Positions 1 through 12,700 of a stretch of 64,000 bases of DNA are shown in pieces. Every line of letters starts with the position of its first letter. The stretch's first letter is position 1. The stretch is from PVC group bacterium (ex Bugula neritina AB1) (GTDB lineage: Bacteria; GCA-001730085): the NCBI GenBank assembly GCA_001730085.1, contig MDLB01000104.1:1-64000 (forward strand), given 5' to 3'. Position numbers and translations under genes: made by a program. A model generated the notes under the pieces. It worked only from the letters and a program-made list of their open reading frames with translations. It had not been told where the DNA came from and did not search any database.

Positions 1-513
1 CTCAATCTCCGTCTGAATAGAAACGAACCAATCACCTGCATAATAAGTCACAGTGGCATTTTTGGGAGTACCTATTACTTCTTGGCTCTTGAAAAAATGC
101 ACCCAGCCTATTTTAGGAAGAAATACTTGTTTGTTTTTTATTTTGACACCTACAGGGTATCTAAATCCTGAGTCTGATTTTTTATGTTTGAATCTAGGGA
201 ATCCCCGTCCTTTGACTTTTTTCGTCAAACAATCCCAAATAGCTCTATCTAACATTTGCAACGTTTGATTAAGTGGTTGCGACGAAACCTCTTTTAAGAA
301 ATCATATTCTTCGCTTTTCTTCCAAAAATTATTTTTCCACCAGTCAAGTTCGTACCAGCTCAAAAGCTTTTGCTTGTTCTCCAGTCTTTCCTTTTGAATA
401 GCAAGAGCTTTGTTCCAAACAAAACGATTACAACCAAGATTTTTCTTCAAAGTAATTTCTTGTTCTTTACTTTTTAATTTTAATTTAAATTTAAAACTCT
501 TAACTTTTTTCAT
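1..513 (-). CDS. tnpB: TnpB, IS200/IS605-type RNA-guided nuclease (5' part only)
   Basis: An open frame of 171 codons starts at ATG 511-513 and runs off the left edge without a stop, so only the N-terminal part is present. The translation shows the usual TnpB start: a basic opening segment, then 'LKKNLGCNRFVWNKAL', a helical part, 'GRGFPRFKHKKSD', and a beta-rich part ending 'PKNATVTYYAGDWFVSIQTE'. This is the N-terminal helix-turn-helix and wedge-type region. The RuvC catalytic residues and zinc finger would lie beyond the edge, so intactness cannot be judged. TnpB proteins are omega-RNA-guided nucleases that help the element persist. I see no tnpA transposase within the 640 bp upstream. Family call is confident; activity is unknown. 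Confidence 0.88.
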   Translation of the reverse strand, partial: MKKVKSFKFKLKLKSKEQEITLKKNLGCNRFVWNKALAIQKERLENKQKLLSWYELDWWKNNFWKKSEEYDFLKEVSSQPLNQTLQMLDRAIWDCLTKKVKGRGFPRFKHKKSDSGFRYPVGVKIKNKQVFLPKIGWVHFFKSQEVIGTPKNATVTYYAGDWFVSIQTEIE

Positions 514-607
514 TCACACACTTTAACATAGGCTCTATGGAAAATTAAAAAATATATTAAAAACCAAAGCTCTCCACATTTTTAATATCTGTGAAAAAGC
601 CTCTCAT

Positions 608-627
608 CCTCCACCTAAAGGAAGAGG
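608..627 (-). repeat. IS605-family-like terminal hairpin (TTTA loop)
   Basis: On the minus strand an 8-bp imperfect stem encloses a TTTA loop: CCTCTTCC-TTTA-GGTGGAGG, with one G.T pair and one mismatch, followed by AGGATGA-like bases. This matches the general form of the hairpin seen at the ends of many tnpB-only elements, often at the 3' end where the omega-RNA scaffold lies. Here it sits 95 bp upstream of the tnpB start, on the same strand. It could mark the left end of this element or the right end of a decayed neighbour. Confidence 0.5.
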
Positions 628-651
628 TCTTCTCGGCTTGAAATGATAAAA

Positions 652-683
652 AAAATTAAAATTTAATAAATAATTTTAATTTT
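652..683. repeat. 12-bp AT-only inverted repeat
   Basis: The arms AAAATTAAAATT (652-663) and AATTTTAATTTT (672-683) are perfect complements around an 8-nt loop. The composition is pure A/T, so chance is possible in this background. It lies just outside the tnpB-type hairpin and may be part of the element's end. Confidence 0.35.
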
Positions 684-1016
684 AAAAAAAACTTATAAAT
701 ATTTATTATTTCGAAAAATTTTATATTCTGAATAAAGGTGTTTTTTCGAAATCACAAACCTATTTTAACAATGATCTAAATAATACCCAAAGAAAAATAT
801 GAGATCCTTGTAAAATATCACTTATGCATTATTGAAAGAAACTTTACAATAGTTACTTATTTTGAAAAAAGTTAAGCCCTTCAATGGATATGAGATCTTT
901 TAGCAATGAAAAATTTTTTAAAAGCACCTCCAGAAAGTTTGTTCTTTATTTCACGACGAACTCAATATCTATTAAAACCTCTGCACACGCTAATCTATCG
1001 GTTTTACAAAGTTTTT

Positions 1017-1046
1017 TTGACGAAGTAAGTTTCAGAAGGTTATAAT
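1017..1046 (+). promoter_or_regulatory. Sigma-70-type promoter for glgC
   Basis: TTGACG (1017-1022) and TATAAT (1041-1046) are separated by 18 bp. Transcription would start near 1053, giving a leader of about 98 nt before the glgC ATG. The promoters proposed for the giant gene and for moxR show the same 18-bp spacing. Confidence 0.6.
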
Positions 1047-1150
1047 TAAAAAATACACATAATGAGACCGACTTTTAAAAAGATATTTTTTAAAGTTGAG
1101 CATATTTTCCTTATGGCAAAAGGCTTTAATAATCAGGGACTTGTTGACTG

Positions 1151-2365
1151 ATGAGAAAAACGGTAGCTATAGTTTTGGGTGGAGGACAAGGGTCTCGCTT
1201 GTTTCCACTAACTTTACATCGCACGAAACCTTCTATATCCATAGGCGGAAAATACCGACTCATAGATATCCCTGTCAGCAATTGCATAAATTCGGATATA
1301 ACAAAGATCTATATCCTCACACAGTTCAATTCTCATTCTTTACACTCTCATATTCACTCGACTTATAAGTTTGATCTTTTTTCCGACAAGTTTGTTAAGC
1401 TCCTTGCGGCTGAACAATCTTTTCTTAATAAAGATTGGTATCAAGGAACAGCTGATGCTGTAAGAAAAAATATTATCCATTTAGAAGTTTCAACAAAGCC
1501 TAAAGACCTCATCCTGATACTTTCTGGAGATCAACTTTACAAAATGAATTTTCAAAAAATGATCAAACATCACATTGAAAGTTCCTCAAAATTAACTTTA
1601 GCAGCAACTCAAGTCACACAAGAAAAGGCCTCTGAGTATGGTCTTCTCCAAACAAACTCTAAAAATGAAATCACTCATTTCATAGAAAAACCTCAAACAC
1701 CTGAGTTGCAAAAACCATTTTTAAGAGAAAACAATACCTTCCTTGCATCTATGGGTATATATATTTTTGAGAGAGACACTTTGTTTGAACTGCTTCAAAC
1801 ATCAAAAGGTGATGATTTTGGAACAGGAATCATCACCTTGGCCATACAAACAAAAAAAACATCTGCATATACATTTGATGGGTATTGGGAAGACTTAGGA
1901 ACAATAAAGTCTTTTTATGATGCTAACCTTAAAATCGCATCAAACAAAATATCTTTTGACTTAGATGGAATCTACACTCGGCCTCGATTCTTACCCCCAA
2001 CCTTCATAGAAAACACTCTCATCACTCGCTCTATGATTTCAGACGGCTGTTCTATTTTATCTGGAAAAATAGAAGATAGCGTCATAGGATTACGTTGCCA
2101 AATTGACTCCAATAGCAGTATCAAAAAAAGTGTCATCATCGGTGCAGATTTTTATGATAAAAAATCAACCAGCTCATTTGGTATTGGGAAAAATGTTTCC
2201 ATCGAAAGAGCCATTATTGATAAGAATACAACCATTGGTGACAATGTCAAAATATGCGGAGATGAGAATCTCAAAAACACTTCTCAAAAGCTTTACTCTA
2301 TCCGAGATGGTATCATTGTTATTCCTAAAGGCACTTCTATACCTGAAAATACCCAAATACCTTAG
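1151..2365 (+). CDS. glgC: Glucose-1-phosphate adenylyltransferase (ADP-glucose pyrophosphorylase)
   Basis: This enzyme makes ADP-glucose from glucose-1-phosphate and ATP, the committed step of bacterial glycogen synthesis in the cytoplasm. The 404-residue product opens with the nucleotidyltransferase signature '[13 protein letters not shown]'. It then has '[17 protein letters not shown]', '[10 protein letters not shown]', the metal-site region 'LSGDQLYKM', '[11 protein letters not shown]' and '[17 protein letters not shown]'. The C-terminal 120 residues have the hexapeptide-like beta-helix pattern. Length is slightly below the usual 420-430. Other glycogen genes are not next to it; it is a single-gene plus-strand unit that overlaps the rpoD stop by 4 bp, tail to tail. 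The ribosome site is weak. Family call is firm. Confidence 0.93.
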   Translation: MRKTVAIVLGGGQGSRLFPLTLHRTKPSISIGGKYRLIDIPVSNCINSDITKIYILTQFNSHSLHSHIHSTYKFDLFSDKFVKLLAAEQSFLNKDWYQGTADAVRKNIIHLEVSTKPKDLILILSGDQLYKMNFQKMIKHHIESSSKLTLAATQVTQEKASEYGLLQTNSKNEITHFIEKPQTPELQKPFLRENNTFLASMGIYIFERDTLFELLQTSKGDDFGTGIITLAIQTKKTSAYTFDGYWEDLGTIKSFYDANLKIASNKISFDLDGIYTRPRFLPPTFIENTLITRSMISDGCSILSGKIEDSVIGLRCQIDSNSSIKKSVIIGADFYDKKSTSSFGIGKNVSIERAIIDKNTTIGDNVKICGDENLKNTSQKLYSIRDGIIVIPKGTSIPENTQIP

Positions 2366-4254
2366 CCGTTCATTATATCCCATTGAAGAAAAACTTTGAG
2401 CTGTGAACTACGTACAGGATGACGCAACTTACGTAAAGCTTTTGCTTCGATTTGACGGACACGCTCACGTGTAACATCAAATTCTTTTCCAACTTCTTCT
2501 AATGTGCGTGGATATCCATCATAAATACCGAATCTCAGTTCTAAAACTTTTCGCTCTCTATCCGTCAAAGAATCTAAAACCGTAGCTATTTGTTCTTTTA
2601 ACATCTTATAGGCTGTAGCATTAGAAGGAGATAAAGAGTTTTTATCTTCTATAAATTCACCAAAAAGACTATCCCCTTCTTCACCAATGGGTGTTTGTAG
2701 AGAAATAGGTTCTTGAGCAATCTTCATTATGCCTAGGACTTTTTGAACAGGTAAATCCATCTCCACCGCAATCTCTGCTGAAGTGGGTTCACGACCAAGT
2801 TCTTGTAAAAGTTGTCGTGACGCTCTCATTAATTTATTTATTGTTTCTATCATGTGAACAGGGATACGTATTGTTCGTGCCTGATCAGCAATAGATCGAG
2901 TTATAGCTTGACGAATCCACCAAGTTGCATATGTACTAAATTTATAACCTCGCCTATACTCAAACTTATCAACGGCTTTCATAAGACCAATATTACCCTC
3001 TTGAATAAGGTCCAAGAACGATAGTCCTCTGTTTGTATATTTTTTAGCGATTGACACAACCAACCTTAAATTAGCATTCGTAAGTTCTTTTTTAAAAGCT
3101 GCCAACTCCCTAGAAGCCTTGCCGATAAGTCTCATAGCTTCTTGAAAACCTTGCCAACTCACTCTGCTCTCTTTTTCAATGTGTTTGAATTTTTTTAAAG
3201 CACGAGCATATTCACGTGTACTTGTATCCGTAGCATTTTCAATAATCTTATGCATGTCACAAGCTATTTCAAAATTCTTTTCGATTTTTTGTAGCAAAGT
3301 ATCCAAGAAGAATGCGCTCAAATGAAACTCTTTGATTTTTTCTAAAAATTCTGCACCTATCCGTTGAACCAAAACTTCAAAATGCTCTTTATCTTTTAAA
3401 GTCGTCGCTTTTTTTAACTTTGTACGATAAAGAGATATCCGTCTATATAAAGAATTAGCTTCTTTCAATTTTTTTTTAAAATAATCAGGAAATTTGTTCA
3501 AATCTTTAGGAGAGACTCTTTTAAAGTAATCCTCAATTTCAATCTCTTTTTTTTCGATAGGTTCTTCAAGAGCATTAAGATCTTTCAAAGAATAGCCTAA
3601 AACAAAAACACTACTTTTTAAGGCAATTTCAGCATTTTCAATATTTGTTGAAAGAGCAATCTCTTCTTCGTGAGTCAAAAGATCAATTTCTCCCATTTCA
3701 CGCAAATACATTTTCACAGAGTCCATAGATACAGGAGGTAAAATATCTTCCTTCTTTTTAGCCGATGACTTTGTCTTATTGGAATTTATTAATGTATCTG
3801 CTTCTTCAACTGAATCAACATAACGAACACCCTTCTCGCTAAGTTTTGTAAAAATTTGATCAAACTCTTCAACATCTACCTTAAAGTTTTCAAGAAAGTC
3901 ATTCACTTCTCCATAGGTGATAACTCCTCTTTCTTTACCCATTTTTATAATAGCTTCAATAATCGCCTTGCCTTCCTGAGAGTCAAGAGATCTTAAGTGT
4001 GACTGATCTTGAGAAGAAGGCTCTTCATGTAAACTCTCTTCCTCATAGGTTTCTTCCAATGATTTTTCTATATCTTCCTGTGAGGGCATTTTATTGAATT
4101 CTTTTGAATCATCCATGTCATTAAAGTCATCTGAAGATGCTACCTTCGCAACTTTTTTAGGGAAAAAAGGTTCTCCCATCGCCTCTTTGTTTCCATATTT
4201 TTTTCGATGCCACATTTTATTCGTGCTCGTTTCTTTTTTTGGAATCAACGTCAT
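2362..4254 (-). CDS. rpoD: Primary RNA polymerase sigma factor (sigma-70)
   Basis: This is the housekeeping sigma factor that directs RNA polymerase to -10/-35 promoters. The 630-residue product carries region 1.1 (about 95-152), region 1.2 ('[21 protein letters not shown]', about 178-200), a helical non-conserved insert and region 2 ('[15 protein letters not shown]', '[22 protein letters not shown]', '[12 protein letters not shown]'). Region 3 and region 4 follow, with the helix-turn-helix '[20 protein letters not shown]'. Region 1.1 and length mark it as a primary, not an alternative, sigma. The chosen ATG at 4254 has AGGAAGG about 10 nt upstream and lies inside the end of dnaG, so the two are translationally coupled. 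A second in-frame ATG at 4215 has no comparable site. The order cvpA-dnaG-rpoD resembles the classic macromolecular-synthesis operon. Confidence 0.97.
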   Translation of the reverse strand: MTLIPKKETSTNKMWHRKKYGNKEAMGEPFFPKKVAKVASSDDFNDMDDSKEFNKMPSQEDIEKSLEETYEEESLHEEPSSQDQSHLRSLDSQEGKAIIEAIIKMGKERGVITYGEVNDFLENFKVDVEEFDQIFTKLSEKGVRYVDSVEEADTLINSNKTKSSAKKKEDILPPVSMDSVKMYLREMGEIDLLTHEEEIALSTNIENAEIALKSSVFVLGYSLKDLNALEEPIEKKEIEIEDYFKRVSPKDLNKFPDYFKKKLKEANSLYRRISLYRTKLKKATTLKDKEHFEVLVQRIGAEFLEKIKEFHLSAFFLDTLLQKIEKNFEIACDMHKIIENATDTSTREYARALKKFKHIEKESRVSWQGFQEAMRLIGKASRELAAFKKELTNANLRLVVSIAKKYTNRGLSFLDLIQEGNIGLMKAVDKFEYRRGYKFSTYATWWIRQAITRSIADQARTIRIPVHMIETINKLMRASRQLLQELGREPTSAEIAVEMDLPVQKVLGIMKIAQEPISLQTPIGEEGDSLFGEFIEDKNSLSPSNATAYKMLKEQIATVLDSLTDRERKVLELRFGIYDGYPRTLEEVGKEFDVTRERVRQIEAKALRKLRHPVRSSQLKVFLQWDIMNG

Positions 4255-6040
4255 AAAAAATACCTTCCTGATTCATTTTTATTCTCATCTTAATTAAATT
4301 CTGTAGCTTATCTTTTTGATCTAATTGATCGCTTGGTGAAGCATATTTCATAGATTGACTAAGCTTCAAAATGTCTTGATCCAATTTTTTTAAAATAAGA
4401 GATCTCAAAGAATCCAAAAAAACCTTATCTTGAACATCAATAGGAACACTGTCATCGACCAAAAGCTCCATCAATAATTTTTTAAGGTTTTCATCATCTT
4501 CAGCATACTCTAAAACATCTTTACCAAGTATATAACCATTATCCTTAAATAAATTTATCAAAAAATAAATCTCTTTGTGTTGCCAAGATATTACATATGT
4601 ATCTATGCATTGACACAATTGATCAAAATATTTTTTTCCTCTTAAAAGCATCCTTATGATATGTTTTTCAGCTAAATCATATTCATTTTTCTCAAGCAAA
4701 GGTTTATCCCCAAAAGAGGAAAGAAAGTCCGGTCTCGGCTGCCCCTTCTGTTTTTTAGAGAACTCTATTTCTAAAGTCGAAAGATCTGAACCCATCAAAT
4801 CTACCATTTTTTTCAAATATTCCTTACGAACAATATGGTTATCAATTTTTAGCAAACTATCAAATAGTTTATCAGCAACAGTCGCTTTTTTAAGCTCTGG
4901 TGTAAATTCATCATATTTCTGCATAAAAAAATCATATTGAAAATCAAAAAAGTCGCGTTTTGAATTTTCCATCATATCATGTAATGCTTTAACCCCAAAA
5001 CGATTCAAAAAATCATCTGGATCTTTGGCACCCTTCAAAACAACAACCTCAACACGAAAGTCTTGCTCCAGAAAAATATCTATAGCCCTCAATGTCGCTG
5101 TTTGCCCAGAAACATCCGAGTCGTACATAATAATAATATGGTCCACCAACCTTTTAAGAACACTCGCATGGTCCTCTGTTAAAGCCGTTCCAAGTGTTGC
5201 CACAACATTTCTCAGACCTTCTTGAAACATTTTTATACAATCTAAATATCCTTCAACCACGATCACTTTCTTCGCTTGAACAATATTTTTTTTTGCCTTA
5301 TCTAGTCCAAATAATATTTTACGTTTATTAAAAATACACGTCTGAGGAGAATTCAAATACTTTGGAGTTTCACTCCCTATAGCACGTGCACCAAAAGCAA
5401 CAACCCTTCCTTGAATATCTCCTATAGGAATCATCAGTCGAGAACGAAAGCGGTCACAAAAACTCTCGTCACTTTTACGTAAAATCAACCCTCCTAAAAG
5501 CAAGTCTTCATCTTTTACTGATTTTTTTTTTGCAGCCAACAAAAGTCCTTGTCCACCTGCCGGAGCAAAACCTATTTGAAAATAGTTAACCGTTTCCTCA
5601 GTTAAGTTCCTACTGTCCAAGTAATCCCTAGCTTTTAGACCCAAAGAGTCATGACAAAGCATTTTATGAAAATACAACATAGCAGAGTTTAGAACATCCA
5701 AAGCTCGCTCCTGCTCATTTTTACGACGCTGACTTTTTTCGGAATCAAAAGAAATGGTCAGACCTACTTTTTTGGCCAAGTATTCCAAAACTTCCAAAAA
5801 AGAAAGATGGTTGTATTCCATAAGGAATTTAACCACATCACCCCCTGCAGAACATCCAAAACAGTAGTAAAGTTGTTTAGATGAGTTTACACTAAATGAA
5901 GGGGTCTTTTCTGGATGAAACGGACACAAACCTTTAAAGTTTTGCCCCACTCTCTTTAACTGAACATATTCTCCAATAATATCTACAATATCAACTTTTT
6001 TTAAAATATCTTGGATACATTCCCTCGAAACACGATTCAT
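4217..6040 (-). CDS. dnaG: DNA primase
   Basis: DnaG lays down RNA primers for lagging-strand replication. The 607-residue protein has an N-terminal CHC2 zinc-binding domain with C39, H42, C60 and C63 ('[13 protein letters not shown]...[11 protein letters not shown]'). The catalytic core follows, with a TOPRIM fold from about 255 to 340 containing '[13 protein letters not shown]' and the acidic '[14 protein letters not shown]'. The last 180 residues are helical and divergent, as expected for the helicase-binding part. The ATG at 6040 is preceded by AGAGGAAAA. The gene overlaps rpoD by 38 bp and lies 27 bp after cvpA, so the three are very likely co-transcribed. Confidence 0.96.
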   Translation of the reverse strand: MNRVSRECIQDILKKVDIVDIIGEYVQLKRVGQNFKGLCPFHPEKTPSFSVNSSKQLYYCFGCSAGGDVVKFLMEYNHLSFLEVLEYLAKKVGLTISFDSEKSQRRKNEQERALDVLNSAMLYFHKMLCHDSLGLKARDYLDSRNLTEETVNYFQIGFAPAGGQGLLLAAKKKSVKDEDLLLGGLILRKSDESFCDRFRSRLMIPIGDIQGRVVAFGARAIGSETPKYLNSPQTCIFNKRKILFGLDKAKKNIVQAKKVIVVEGYLDCIKMFQEGLRNVVATLGTALTEDHASVLKRLVDHIIIMYDSDVSGQTATLRAIDIFLEQDFRVEVVVLKGAKDPDDFLNRFGVKALHDMMENSKRDFFDFQYDFFMQKYDEFTPELKKATVADKLFDSLLKIDNHIVRKEYLKKMVDLMGSDLSTLEIEFSKKQKGQPRPDFLSSFGDKPLLEKNEYDLAEKHIIRMLLRGKKYFDQLCQCIDTYVISWQHKEIYFLINLFKDNGYILGKDVLEYAEDDENLKKLLMELLVDDSVPIDVQDKVFLDSLRSLILKKLDQDILKLSQSMKYASPSDQLDQKDKLQNLIKMRIKMNQEGIFYDVDSKKRNEHE

Positions 6041-6067
6041 AGAAATAAATGATTTTCCTCTATGAGG

Positions 6068-6637
6068 TTAGAAATGCCTCATAGGAGGATTTTGAACACG
6101 GTTAGCCATATCATTGAAGTACTTTCTAAGGATCAAAACTCTACGACCCCTCCAAGAACCTGCCATATAATCAAAGAACCTTGGCATCTGAAGAACCATC
6201 CAAGAAGCCAAAAATGTACGATACTTAATATGAGCAGATAATTTCGGAGATTCAAGAGTCCCCAATAAAGCTAAAAACATAAAAACCACAATCATACCTT
6301 TTAAAAAACCAACACAAAGACCTCCATAACGCTCTAAGCGATCATAAAAGTTTGTTGACTCACCATACTTTTGTGTTGCAAGTTTAACCCCTTGAACAAG
6401 CACATACGTGAAAATAAGAATCACAAAAAAGGAAAAAAGCTTCAGAAAAAAATAAGGTAACCTAACAAAAGTCGCGATTTCTGAAGATAACACGTGTGTG
6501 AACTTAAAGGCAAAAAAAAGTGCTGCCACCACACTTAAAAAACGAAAAACTTCTCCAGTTAAACCTTCTTTCCATCCCCAATAAATCGTACAGAAAAGGA
6601 TAAAAAGTATAAAACCATCAAGCCAATGTATCGCCAC
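6068..6637 (-). CDS. cvpA: CvpA family inner-membrane protein
   Basis: A 189-residue membrane protein with four clear hydrophobic segments and the CvpA pattern: 'WLDGFILFILFCTIYWGWKEGLTGEVFRFLSVVAALFFAF' at the N terminus and 'YGGLCVGFLKGMIVVFMFLALLG' near 105-130. The family is named from colicin V production but its general role is unsettled; links to biofilm and envelope stress have been reported. The start is GTG (6635-6637), with AAGAGGAAA upstream at good spacing. It follows the giant gene by 74 bp and precedes dnaG by 27 bp. Confidence 0.85.
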   Translation of the reverse strand: MAIHWLDGFILFILFCTIYWGWKEGLTGEVFRFLSVVAALFFAFKFTHVLSSEIATFVRLPYFFLKLFSFFVILIFTYVLVQGVKLATQKYGESTNFYDRLERYGGLCVGFLKGMIVVFMFLALLGTLESPKLSAHIKYRTFLASWMVLQMPRFFDYMAGSWRGRRVLILRKYFNDMANRVQNPPMRHF

Positions 6638-6711
6638 TGATTTTTTCCTCTTAAGATTCTTTCTTTACCTTTATAGATTCTCAAATAAACACCAAAAGAA
6701 AAACTATCTAA

Positions 6712-9700
6712 TTAAGCAGCTCTTGAATAGATATCTTTATATTCTCCCATACGATCATGCTTAATCCTCACTATTCTTTCCGTGAATATTAAGATCTGAC
6801 TCACAGAAGGAGTCGTCTCGGTCACATCTATAGAGGTGTCTCTCTTTAAAGGATATTCCTGCTTATAATTTTGATGTAACTGAACAAGATGTTTATAGTA
6901 GAGAACTAGAGAAGCATCTTTAAAGCTCTCCCAATCTGTCATGTTTTCAAAGAAATCCTCCGTCGAAAACAAAGAGAAATAACCTAAGTAAGCCAAATCA
7001 ATCTTATTCATGTAAAATTGGTCAAATAAACTTGTATTTGCATTATAAATAGTAGTAACTTTTTCAAGTAGTTTTTGAAAAAAAGATTCAGATTTAATAT
7101 CTACACCTTCGCTTATTGCCTTTTGCGCAAATTTTAAAAATTGGGTTGCAAAAACGTATCCGGCTTGTGTTTCATTTTCTATACTCAATTGAGTATATTT
7201 GAAATATTCGTCAATATTTTCAGTTTTTTCTAGTTCAGTATAAGGTGATTGCAAAACATAGTCTTTATGTTTACCTTTAAAACGATTAAAAAGAGTAGCA
7301 GACTCTACTTGTCCAGGAGCAGAAGTCCCACCTGACGATTCTTCCACAAAGTCTTTATCAAAACAGTGTGTAAAGATATCTAATTCTAAAACATTCAAAA
7401 GCTCCTTTAGGTGATAGCCTTCAAATCTCACTTCATCTCCCTTTAAACAATTATCTAGCTCTAAGATTTTTTCCTCTTTCTCGTCTAAAAGTTTTTCAAA
7501 ATCCTCTATTTTCTTTTCTATAACATTTTTCAAGCGTAACTGATTAGCATTTCTGAGCTCTGAACCTTCTCCTTCAACATACTCCATTTCTTCAAAAATC
7601 TTAGTCATATTAAGATCTGACGCAAATAAAGACGTAAAAAGTGTTTTCATAGAGGCATAGTTTTTCTTTATATCCTCAATCAAACTATCTTTCTCACCAG
7701 CAGGAATATCAGGTGTCTCAACTTTCCCAATCAGTTGACGATACTCATCTAAGGACTGGACCAAAGTCTGTGCCTGATCTCTATAAAGCAAAGCACTCTG
7801 TCTTCTTTTTAGAACTTCGGGACGTTCCTTTGCATATATTTCTGATAACAACTTAAATAGAGTAATGGAAAAAGCATCTTCGCCTTCACTCGTAGATTTT
7901 TTTATTTTGTCTCCAAGAGCTAATAAAATCGTCCTCCAATCCTTATAGGTGCGGATTTCTATGTACCTCTGATCCCACTTTTCGTGTTGCTCTAAAGACT
8001 TACCTTCTTCTCTGGAGTCACTTAAAGCCTTTCTTAACTCTGTTGACAAATCTGTTTTCAAAGGGATGAATGGATTATCAACTCCAAATGGCCTATTAGC
8101 TATAACTGTGCTTAGTTCTTTAGTGTCTAACAAGATCCTCACACTATTATCATCTTCTTTTCCTGCACCTTGATATTGCTCAAAAAGTTTTTGAAGTTCT
8201 GCCATTCCGCCCATCTTCCCCATGTCAGGTAATCCAGATTTTCCCTCGGAAAAACGTTCTCTAACTTTTAGCCAAGATTGCCCAACAAAGAAAGACATTG
8301 GATTAATACGAAAATCAGGATTGTCCTCGAATTTTGGATTGATTTGGGGATCTTTCCCAAGAGATTTAAAAGATGTTAAACCTGAAGAACGATAAAATTC
8401 AGAAAAAAGAGTTTTTGACCATTCATATTTTTTTTCAGATGCTCTTTTTTCTCCAAGCTTTTCGATAAAATGTTTATTTAAAAAAGACTTTAACTTATAA
8501 AGACGACGCCCTGTCACAAAGTTAAAAACCCGACGAAAAAACTTCGGCTTTTTCAAAGTATCTTCAAAAAGGGAATGACCTTTTTGAACCATTTCAGGAT
8601 GTTCCAATAAGGTCTCCTGTAAAATTTTATCAAAAAGTTGATTAAATTCATTTTCTTTATCAGTTAAGTCAGCAGGATCTTTATAAGATTTATTTTCAAT
8701 AAGTTTTTTCAATAAATCTTTTAAACTTTTGTCATCCAAAGATCCATTTGTTTTTTGGAGCTTTTGAAAAAAGTACTTTTTAAGTAAAGGCTCATTTTTC
8801 AAAAAGTCTATCCCTTTTAAGGTTTTAGAGGCTGCTTCAAGAATCAAGAAATCATTAAAAGAATTGATCCCATGTTCATCGCAAACGCGGGAAGCGTCTT
8901 GAAAACCTGATCTTATCGTAAGAAAGAACTCTTCGTCATATTTCTTTAAAAATGTATTCAAATCTTCATCTTTCAATCCAGCCTCTTTAGCTAAGGTAAG
9001 TGCCTTTTTATAAGATGAAAAACACTGTTCACGAAATAAGGTCATCAATTTCAATTGTCTACGCTGTTTGTAGTCTCTTCGGATAGAGCTTTCTTTTTTG
9101 AATAACTTCAAAAATCTAGACTCACGTGGACTAAAGTCTTCTAAAGTTTGCCCAACTTCTTGAGCATTTAAAGAAGCGATCTGTTTCACTCTGTCTTCGG
9201 ATAGATTATATAATTTGCCTTGAAAGTCTGCATTTTCATTAAGCGAATGATTATATCCTCCTACTCTTAAAAAATCGTCTTTGCCAGAAAAGTATTCAGA
9301 AAGAGTTAAGTAGGCCAAAGCATTATTATTAAAAAGTGGAGAGTTTTTAACAAGAACAATCTCAGTCGTCTTAGGAGTACCCTTAGAGGCAAGATAATCA
9401 ACTTTTAAAGTCAGCTGTGTCACTTCTTTACCTTCGTAGGAAGCAACTTCAACTTTATTTATCTCAACACCATAAATAAAATAAACCTGGTCCACACCAT
9501 CGGCATTTATTTCGCGCAATGCTCTATTAAAAGGCATATCAACTTGTACCGTAGACTCTCTAACATATTTGTTAAAATTTTCCAAGTCGTCGTTAAATTG
9601 ATAAGTCGCAACATCATTGCCTTTAACAACTTTATCTTCTGAGTATTCCAAAGATTCCAAAGAAAGAAACAGAAGTGACCTTAACCAGTCATACTGATCA

Positions 9701-12700
9701 ACAGTCATCCAAGAATCTTTCTTTTCATACCAGTGAGAACCCGTTGACTGATACCACTTGAACAAATTCGCACCATTCAAGGTTTTAGGGCCCCTAGCAC
9801 CAGGCCTTTTCGAAATACCAAATTCTTTGATAACTCTTTTTAAAGCTTCCTTCTTTTTGTCCTCTAAAGAAAGTTTCTCTCCCAAGAAATCAGCAGTATA
9901 CATCAAATACCAAGCACAAGTTTTTTTATTCGCTTTCAAAACTCGTTCAAACTCTTGTTCACTCGTAAGAGAAGACCATTCATCAAAAACCGGTTCTTTA
10001 AGTCTACGATTAGCCCAATAATAATAAGCTTTCTTAAAAAAACCTTTTTTTAGACCCTCTACACGCTTAGCTTGTGCATTTTTAGCTTTATCTAGAGCCT
10101 TCTTATAATAAGATGATTTCATGATCACATCCCGCGCACTATCCTTAGCCTCCTTAACTAGAGTAGCATCTAAAGATTTGTCTACTGTTCCCAAGTTTTC
10201 TTGAAGAGTTTTGCTCATAGCCTTCTCAGTAAGAATAGATCTAGTGATTTCTCCTGAATAGGTTTTCTGATTTGTTTTGATCAACAAGTCATTAACTCCT
10301 AAACCTTCAATAACTTTAACAACATCTTTAATGGTAAAAGCTTCTAGCAAACTACCGGCCGAAGAAGCCTTTGCTTCTGAAACAGATCTAGAAAGTTTCA
10401 AGTCTCCATCAAGACCTTCTCGGTGTAGCCTAAAAATCTCCGCCATCTCCGCTTTTAGTCTATTGTAATTAGTATTAGAAGGCAATGCATTAACTGCACC
10501 CCAAGGATGCTGATTCTCTGTAGACAAAGTACTTGCTAACTTAGATTTTACAGTCTCACCTTGCAAAGCATCCAAAAGTTTAATAAAACTCTTTTTGGCG
10601 TCTGCAAACATCTCTTCTAAAACTTTTTGAGTACTCTTCGTATTAAGGGTAACATTTTGTACCGCTTTAGCTTTTTCATTTTGAACATTGATCAAATTTT
10701 GCTTACAATTTTTAAAAGCACTTGCCAACTCTTCTGTAAGATTTCTATAGGGTTTCAACAATTTTATCAATGACTGTATAAGTTGCCTATGAGGGGCATA
10801 AAAAGCTTCAGTAGCAACATGAAAGTTTTGAGCTCTTTCGGCAGTAATATCATTTTGATTTATCATATGAAAAAACTTCGAAATATTTATTCTTAAGGCG
10901 TTTTGATCACCTTCAAATAATTCAGAACTTTTAACTTTTCCATCTTTTTCATAATAAAACTTTCCATCCCACGCATCTTTCTTAAAAAACCAAAGCTCTC
11001 TGTCTGAATGAAATTTTACAGTTATTCTCTGACCCTGTTCTTCCAACGTAACTCTTAATCCCCGATCTCTACCAAGACCTTGTTGAACCTCAGACTTTCT
11101 CGCTTTATTATCACATAAAAATAAAACTTTTTGTCGAAACTTACCTAGTCCAGACATCTCCAAGTTTGTCCCTGTAGCACCTGCCGGAAATAAATACACC
11201 GCACCTATATTCAAACCACGTGCATTCTCAGTGAAACCGGTGGTATCTCTCATGTTAAAAATACATCCATCTTTATCTTTTAGCAGATTCCCCTTATTAA
11301 GCAATAAACCGTCTGGAACTTTTGATTTTCCACTATCTAACAAGCTCTTCGCCATATCTTGATCAATCAAGCGCGAAACAGAAAAATTAACTTGCTTTGT
11401 CGCATTATCTACCCAAGAGTGATAATCTTCCTTTAAAAACAAACGCCAGTCACCCACAAGATCTTTAACAATAACATCTTGTCCTTTTTCCCCCATCACA
11501 TTTAATAAAGTTATAAGATTAGACATATCTGTGGAAATCGTATAATCAACAACCAAAAGATGACCGTTAGGTCCATTTTTATCAATAGTCATCTTTTCCA
11601 CAACAGCTTTAATTTTCGTGTTAAGAGCCGCCTCTAATGCTTGGTCAATCTGAATATAATTTTCTTTTCCGCGTTCGCCTACAAGAGAATAGTCTTTACC
11701 TAAAACATCCAAAAGGACTTTAGCAGCAATTTCTCCACCCTCTAACCTTAATTGAACAACACGTGAAGCTAAATCTAGTTTTTCAGCAGAAGATAAACTT
11801 TTACTCTTTATATAAGAAGCCTCTCTCTTGATAACTGTTAAAAGATTTTCTAGTTTTTCAATTTCAGGATAAATATAACTCTTAACAAGTTCAATATTCT
11901 CCAACCCACGAGTATCACGATGACTCAAAGCTTTTTCTATAAAAAGTTTAGTAAAGGCTTTTAATTCTGAATTTTGCGCGCAATTGGTATCTAGAAATTT
12001 CTGAATATTTTTACCGCCTGACAAGAAAAATTGAACAATATTTTCTTTCATACTGATGATATATTCAACTTTTTTAGCTGTCATCTGTATACTTTTATCC
12101 ATTTTTAACATTTCTCTCAAGGCATTTTCTATCGTTTCTTTATAAGCATGAGAAACCTTATTCTTATTCTCTACACCTTGAATAAAAGCTTCTTTCACAC
12201 TTGTTTTTTCATTAAATACCTTCATTTCACTAGAATGTAATCTTGTCAAAGGAGCTTCTGTATATTTAGCAAAAACATTACCATCTATTAAAATATCAGG
12301 TTGAGAAGTTTCCCACGTGGAAACACCAAACTGACGTAATAAAGCAACGGAAACTTGTGTAAGAGATCCTGAAAACCCCATAAAGCTCCCACCAGCTTCT
12401 TTAATCGCTAAGAGTTGTTGAGGAATAGAAGTCGAATAGGACTCGGGTTGCAACTTGATTTGACTAGCATCATTTATAATTATTTTTGCATACTCTTTAG
12501 GATCTCTATAACCTCCTTTAGGGATTGTTGATGACAAAGTCACAAGGGCTAAACTCAAGACATGCTCAGACTCGGTGAACCTCTGATCAGGCTGTTTTTC
12601 ACCACCTGTCATAGGAACAATTTTCATAACTCCACTGGTATCACGAGTGATAAAACCTTTTGAATCAACTTCAAGAAAATAGGCTTGGTTCTGACCAAAT

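Larger units (their letters stand above)
514..1016. other. Intergenic, AT-rich, no gene seen
   Basis: Apart from the hairpin at 608-627 and the AT inverted repeat at 652-683, this 500-bp stretch shows no coding frame with a recognisable product on either strand. I found no remnant of a second tnpB or of a tnpA in it. Confidence 0.6.

Noticed and set aside
61-110. Frameshift in tnpB at a run of six A/T bases
   Set aside because: Careful recounting of the homopolymer keeps the frame open and restores normal TnpB sequence on both sides.
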